Below, piece by piece: positions 6,215-9,137 of a DNA stretch of 9,137 nucleotides; position 1 is the first letter of the stretch; each line of letters starts with the position of its first letter. A program made the translations under genes and the position numbers. Under the pieces are notes generated by a model. The model had not been told where the DNA came from. It ran no database searches and saw nothing but the letters and a program-made list of their open reading frames with translations. This DNA comes from Anaerolineaceae bacterium UBA2260. Its GTDB lineage: Bacteria > Chloroflexota > Anaerolineae > Anaerolineales > Anaerolineaceae. Where the stretch lies: positions 63,443 to 72,579 of the forward strand of contig DDXM01000054.1 of NCBI GenBank assembly GCA_002347485.1. Direction: 5' to 3'.

Positions 6215-6822
6215 CAGTAATCTCCACCATCAAGACGAAATTGAGTAGGTAGAAGTTCCTGAAACTGCTGCAAGCAATCACGCAACTTCAGACGGGCGCG
6301 GGCAAGACGGCTTTTCACGGTGCCAAGCGGAACCTTGACTGATTGAGAAACCTCATCGTAATCCATTCCCTGCACATCCACCAGCACCACCACCGCGCGA
6401 AACTCGATGGGCAGGTTCTCCAGGCAGTGCTGCAGGGCGTGCTCAAGCTCGGCAGTGTCGAAGGATTCCTCTGGCAGCGGGTCCTTAGAACGCAGCCATT
6501 CGGCGGATTCCATCTCTTCACCGTCCTCGACGTTGACCGGTTCAAGAGAAACGGTGGGACGGCGTTTCTGACGGCGCAGTTCGTCGTAGCAGCCGTTGGT
6601 GACCATGCGCATCACCCAGGCTTTGAAGGATCCACCGCGGTACGCGCGCAAGTTTTTATAAGCCGAGATAAAAGCGTTTTGCACCGCGTCAGCGGCGAGG
6701 TCCTCATCGGCGAGCATGCGGTAGGCGACATTGAACGCCAGATCCTGGTAAGCCAGAACCAGGCGGTTAAAGGCGTCTAAATCCCCGCGCAGTGCGTCTG
6801 AAACCAACGCATGTTCATCCAT
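6214..6822 (-). CDS. ECF-type RNA polymerase sigma factor
   Basis: This 202-residue group 4 (extracytoplasmic function) sigma factor directs RNA polymerase to a specific regulon. The sigma-2 domain covers about 17-88 and includes LADEDLAADAVQNAFISAY (37-55), the -10 melting region ending in RRQKRR. A charged linker at about 92-125 lacks sigma-3, as expected for this class. The sigma-4 domain (about 128-185) carries LPIEFRAVVVLVDVQGMDYDE and the helix-turn-helix around VPLGTVKSRLARARLKL for -35 recognition. The start is the ATG at 6822. No clear ribosome binding site precedes it, and a TACAAT hexamer lies nine bases ahead. It is the first gene of an operon with its anti-sigma factor and the Nudix hydrolase, and is divergent from serS. 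Autoregulation is likely for such pairs but cannot be shown here. Confidence 0.93.
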   Translation of the reverse strand: MDEHALVSDALRGDLDAFNRLVLAYQDLAFNVAYRMLADEDLAADAVQNAFISAYKNLRAYRGGSFKAWVMRMVTNGCYDELRRQKRRPTVSLEPVNVEDGEEMESAEWLRSKDPLPEESFDTAELEHALQHCLENLPIEFRAVVVLVDVQGMDYDEVSQSVKVPLGTVKSRLARARLKLRDCLQQFQELLPTQFRLDGGDY

Positions 6823-6857
6823 ACGGAAATGATTGTAACTTAAAGTCGTGAGGAATG

Positions 6858-6887
6858 ATTATGCATTTTTGAAATAATACCAATCAA
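6858..6887 (-). promoter_or_regulatory. Candidate promoter of the sigma/anti-sigma/Nudix operon
   Basis: On the minus strand TTGATT (complement of 6882-6887) and CATAAT (complement of 6858-6863) are separated by 18 bp, matching the housekeeping consensus at four and five of six positions. Transcription would begin about 28 bases before the sigma-factor ATG. A second, weaker possibility is TACAAT (complement of 6833-6838), close enough to the start to give a near-leaderless message. It lies back to back with the serS promoter, eight bases away. Confidence 0.4.
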
Positions 6888-6894
6888 ACCCCGC

Positions 6895-6922
6895 TTGACA
6901 GTCATCCCTTGCAAGGTATAAT
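6895..6922 (+). promoter_or_regulatory. Promoter of the serS T-box transcript
   Basis: A perfect TTGACA (6895-6900) and perfect TATAAT (6917-6922) with a 16-bp spacer point to strong, housekeeping-type transcription starting at about 6929. The T-box leader begins immediately after. The gene-free stretch 6823-7198 is explained by this promoter, the divergent sigma promoter and the leader RNA. Confidence 0.88.
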
Positions 6923-6928
6923 CACAAC

Positions 6929-7173
6929 AACCAGACCAGCCCGGGGAACGACGCGTGGTAAACCCTCACAGAGAGCCGCTGTCCAGTGCGAAGCGGCAGG
7001 GAAAACAGGCGTCCTCCAACCCGACGCCCATCTTGGGCAGGTCGTCTCCGCAGGGGTCGCAAGACCGTAAGGAGACCGGCAGCGCCGTTATCGCAACAAA
7101 GAGGCTCTGATCGAAAGAGCGAATGCAGGTGGCACCACGAGCGCGCCCCTCGTCCTGCAAATGGATGGGGGCG
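6929..7173 (+). promoter_or_regulatory. T-box riboswitch (tRNA-Ser sensing) controlling serS
   Basis: The leader senses uncharged tRNA-Ser and raises serS expression when charging falls. Stem I: CGGG (6942-6945) pairs with CCCG (7020-7023), and GACGC (6950-6954) with GCGTC (7009-7013). These enclose the specifier loop, whose 3' side CTCCAA (7014-7019) offers the serine codon UCC at 7015-7017. The AG bulge and distal loop follow, with AGAGAG at 6970-6975 and the stem CCGCT/AGCGG at 6976-6980/6992-6996. Further helices lie at 7026-7038 and 7045-7076, the latter with an inner GGTC/GACC GNRA hairpin. Stem III is GCTCT/AGAGC (7104-7120). The antiterminator is perfect: GCAGG (7125-7129), bulge TGGCACC (7130-7136), ACGAG (7137-7141), closed by CTCGT and CCTGC (7149-7158). 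The bulge TGGC pairs with a tRNA ending GCCA, and G is the usual tRNA-Ser discriminator base. A competing hairpin uses 7144-7155 and 7163-7173. Confidence 0.94.
7144..7173 (+). terminator. Competing hairpin of the T-box leader, without a U-tract
   Basis: CGCCCC (7144-7149) pairs with GGGGCG (7168-7173). The stem continues through T-G, a bulged C, G-T and TCC/GGA around the loop TGCAAAT (7156-7162). The 5' arm overlaps the 3' half of the antiterminator, so the two structures exclude each other, as in T-box switches. The sequence after the stem is TTACATATT, not a run of T, so it is not a textbook intrinsic terminator. Confidence 0.6.
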
Positions 7174-7198
7174 TTACATATTAAAAAAGAGGTGCAAA

Positions 7199-8467
7199 AT
7201 GCTTGATTTAAATTTAATCCGGGAACAACCTGAAGTCGTACGCAAAGCCCTTACTGACCGCCAGATGGACAGCGGCGTGGTAGACACACTGCTCTCGCTG
7301 GACAGCGAGCGTAGAGGGCTGTTGGTCAAGGTGGAAAACCTGAAAGCGCAGCGCAACACAGTCTCCAAGGAGATCAGCCAAACCAAAGACGCCGCGCAAA
7401 AGCAGGAGAAGATCCTGGCGATGCGTGCGGTGGGTGAAGAGATCACCGCGCTCGATGAAGCTACCCGCCAGGTGGATGAAAAACTGCAAGGCTTGCTTTC
7501 CATTATCCCCAACATTCCCGACCCTTCGACGCCCATCGGCAAAGACGAGAGTGAAAATATCGTTTTACGTTCCTACGGCGAAATTCCCGAATTCGATTTC
7601 ACACCCCTGCCGCATTGGGAGCTCGGTCCGAAGCTCGGTATTATTGATTTTGACCGCGGCGTCAAGCTGACCGGATCGCGTTTTTACGTTCTCAACGGCG
7701 CCGGGGCGCGGCTTCAGCGCGCCCTGATCGCCTGGATGCTCGACCTGCACAACCACCAGGGTTACGAGGAGCGCTACACTCCATTCATGGTCAAAGCGGA
7801 GACGCTTTATTCCGCGGGTCAGCTGCCCAAATTCTTGGACAACCTTTACCATGACATCGAGGAAGACCTGTGGATGGTGCCAACCGCCGAAGTGCCGCTG
7901 ACTGGCATGTACCGCGACGAAGTGCTGGAGGACGCCAGTTTGCCGCAGCGCTTCACCGCGTATACCCCTTGCTTCAGACGCGAGAAGATGAGCGCCGGGC
8001 GGGATGTGCGCGGCATCAAGCGCGGTCACCAGTTTGACAAGGTGGAAATGTACATTTACTGCCGGCCGGAAGAATCGATGCGCGAGCTGGAAAAGATGCT
8101 GGCGGATGCCGAGGAAACCTGCAAACTGCTGGGGTTGCCCTATCGCGTGAAAAGGCTTTGCACCGGCGACCTGGGGTTCAACGCGGTCATCACGTATGAC
8201 GTGGAAGTGTGGGCTGCTGGATGCGATGAGTGGCTGGAAGTCTCTTCAGTTTCGAATGTTGGCGACTTTCAGGCCAGGCGCGCCAACATCAAATATAAAC
8301 CGGCGGATGGCAGCCGCAACCGCCTGGTGCACACGCTGAACGGGTCAGGTCTGGGGATGCCGCGCACATTGATCGCGGTGCTGGAGAACAACCAGCAGGC
8401 CGATGGCTCGGTCAAGGTGCCGGAAGTGCTGCGCCCCTGGATGGGTGGCATTGAGGTTATTCAGTAA
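7199..8467 (+). CDS. serS: Seryl-tRNA synthetase
   Basis: This 422-residue class II aminoacyl-tRNA synthetase joins serine to tRNA-Ser (and tRNA-Sec where present) using ATP. The N-terminal antiparallel coiled-coil arm that grips the long variable arm of tRNA-Ser spans about 27-100. The catalytic core follows, with motif 1 at about 165-196, the serine-binding TAE at 229-231, motif 2 FRRE at 259-262 followed by SAGRDVRGIKRGHQFDKVE, and motif 3 GSGLGMPRT at 382-390. Length is normal for the bacterial family. The start is the ATG at 7199, where the conserved MLDLNLIREQPE begins and which GAGGTG (7189-7194) precedes. An in-frame extension back to 6986 would run through the T-box RNA and is not coding. 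It is regulated by the T-box leader and probably co-transcribed with the DUF456 gene. Confidence 0.98.
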   Translation: MLDLNLIREQPEVVRKALTDRQMDSGVVDTLLSLDSERRGLLVKVENLKAQRNTVSKEISQTKDAAQKQEKILAMRAVGEEITALDEATRQVDEKLQGLLSIIPNIPDPSTPIGKDESENIVLRSYGEIPEFDFTPLPHWELGPKLGIIDFDRGVKLTGSRFYVLNGAGARLQRALIAWMLDLHNHQGYEERYTPFMVKAETLYSAGQLPKFLDNLYHDIEEDLWMVPTAEVPLTGMYRDEVLEDASLPQRFTAYTPCFRREKMSAGRDVRGIKRGHQFDKVEMYIYCRPEESMRELEKMLADAEETCKLLGLPYRVKRLCTGDLGFNAVITYDVEVWAAGCDEWLEVSSVSNVGDFQARRANIKYKPADGSRNRLVHTLNGSGLGMPRTLIAVLENNQQADGSVKVPEVLRPWMGGIEVIQ

Positions 8468-8469
8468 AT

Positions 8470-8970
8470 ATGGAAAACATCGCCAATTCTTCCTGGTTCG
8501 TGCCGGTGCTTGCAGTGATCATGGGTGTCGGTTTGTTGGGTTTATTGGTCTATATCATCCCTGGGTTAACCATCATCTGGCTGGCGGTGCTGGTGTACGG
8601 AATTGTGTCCGGATTCAACGTTGGGTCCGGGATTCTTTTCGGGGTCATCACTTTATTGATGGTCGGTGGCAGCCTGATCGACAACCTGTTTATGGGCGCG
8701 CAGGCGAAAAAGACAGGCGCGAGCTGGCTTTCGATCATCGTCGCGCTGGTCGCAGGTATCGCGGGCACCTTCATCTTACCTCCTTTCGGCGGCCTCCTGT
8801 TCGCAGCAGTCGGCATTCTGTTGGTGGAGTGGATCCGCAAACGCGACCTCGCGGGAGGCGCTAAATCAGCCGGCGGGATCCTCAAAGGCTGCGGGCTTGC
8901 AGTGGTCACGCGCTTTGGGATTGGCGTGCTGATGATCGGCTTGTGGGCGGCGTGGGTGGCCTGGCTCTAG
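8470..8970 (+). CDS. DUF456 family membrane protein
   Basis: This 166-residue hydrophobic protein resembles the DUF456 family. It has membrane segments at about 11-30, 33-50, 53-72, 86-118 (probably two, split by the Pro-Pro-Phe-Gly turn at 104-107) and 140-163. Family-like features are the PGL turn after the first helix (31-33), the small-residue-rich helices and the short basic loop WIRKRDL (121-127). Function is unknown. It begins two bases after the serS stop. GAGG (8452-8455), inside the end of serS, is rather far from the ATG, so translation is probably coupled to serS. It shares the serS transcript and ends just before a strong terminator, so it should follow serS T-box control. A functional link to tRNA charging is not implied. 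Confidence 0.8.
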   Translation: MENIANSSWFVPVLAVIMGVGLLGLLVYIIPGLTIIWLAVLVYGIVSGFNVGSGILFGVITLLMVGGSLIDNLFMGAQAKKTGASWLSIIVALVAGIAGTFILPPFGGLLFAAVGILLVEWIRKRDLAGGAKSAGGILKGCGLAVVTRFGIGVLMIGLWAAWVAWL

Positions 8971-8991
8971 CCATAGAATAAGAATAATACG

Positions 8992-9023
8992 AAAAGCCGT
9001 TGACCTTCCGGTCAACGGCTTTT
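8992..9023 (+). terminator. Strong intrinsic terminator after serS-DUF456
   Basis: A perfect 14-bp stem, with arms 8992-9005 and 9010-9023 and the four-base loop TTCC, begins with AAAA and ends with TTTT. It therefore works as an intrinsic terminator on either strand. It lies 22 bases after the DUF456 stop and would also insulate against transcription entering from the right. Confidence 0.93.
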
Positions 9024-9085
9024 CTGAATCAAATCGTTCAACAATCCAGAGATATCAGACAAAGTTGGTGCAAATTCGTTTGATT

Positions 9086-9105
9086 TTCTTCACAACTTAT
9101 TCACA
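9086..9105 (+). other. Pair of DnaA-box-like 9-mers at the window edge
   Basis: TTATTCACA (9097-9105) matches the DnaA box consensus TTATNCACA exactly. TTCTTCACA (9086-9094) differs from it at one base. They are in the same orientation, 11 bp apart (about one helical turn), followed by AT-rich sequence up to the window end. DnaA is the replication initiator and also a transcription regulator. The pair might belong to an origin or a DnaA-controlled promoter, or could be chance. The rest of 9024-9137 shows no gene. Confidence 0.4.
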
Positions 9106-9137
9106 TCCTGCGATTAAACTCAGAACATATAAAAATA

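Noticed and set aside
6966..7160. Small minus-strand frame inside the serS leader
   Set aside because: The stretch is fully explained by T-box RNA structure, and the translated sequence has no family features.
6986..7198. N-terminal extension of SerRS in frame from 6986
   Set aside because: It would translate the T-box RNA. SerRS homologues start at MLDLN, and the ribosome binding site lies just before 7199.

Overview
The window reads as a bacterial chromosome segment of moderately high GC with conserved housekeeping genes. It is probably from Chloroflexota, of the Anaerolineae type. That assignment is an inference from the style of the SerRS, FtsK and DUF456 proteins and from a full-length T-box leader in front of serS; no 16S or other definitive marker is present.

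Left edge (1-1523, minus strand): the end of an IS21-family insertion sequence is visible as the first seven codons of an istA-like transposase and a set of 23-bp-period terminal repeats. It abuts an AT-richer gene for a membrane flavohaem oxidoreductase of the ferric reductase/NADPH oxidase superfamily. Base composition and the adjacent IS suggest this part is accessory or acquired.

Middle (1524-6822, minus strand): in transcription order from right to left there is an ECF sigma factor, a two-membrane-segment anti-sigma factor (1-nt overlap), and a zinc-ribbon Nudix hydrolase that starts on a TTG directly after the anti-sigma stop. Then come the DNA translocase FtsK, a single-domain STAS protein with Asp at the usual phospho-serine position, and a small Cys-rich protein of the YgbA / nitrous oxide-stimulated promoter family. 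The first three genes form a tight operon. FtsK, the STAS gene and the YgbA-like gene each have room for their own promoter.

Right (6823-9137, plus strand): a 376-bp gap between the divergent sigma and serS genes holds two back-to-back promoters and a complete T-box riboswitch. Its parts are a UCC serine specifier, the AG bulge/distal loop, stem III, an antiterminator with a UGGCACC bulge, and a competing hairpin. It controls seryl-tRNA synthetase, followed 2 nt later by a DUF456 membrane protein and a strong intrinsic terminator. After the terminator, the last 114 bases hold no gene but carry two DnaA-box-like 9-mers 11 bp apart, just before the window ends.

No wholly new system is evident. 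The most interesting points are the serS T-box, whose competing hairpin lacks a U-tract and whose T-box bulge could pair with the ribosome binding site; the possible DnaA-box cluster at the right edge; the NOX-like haem spacing of the oxidoreductase; and the sigma/anti-sigma/Nudix operon.
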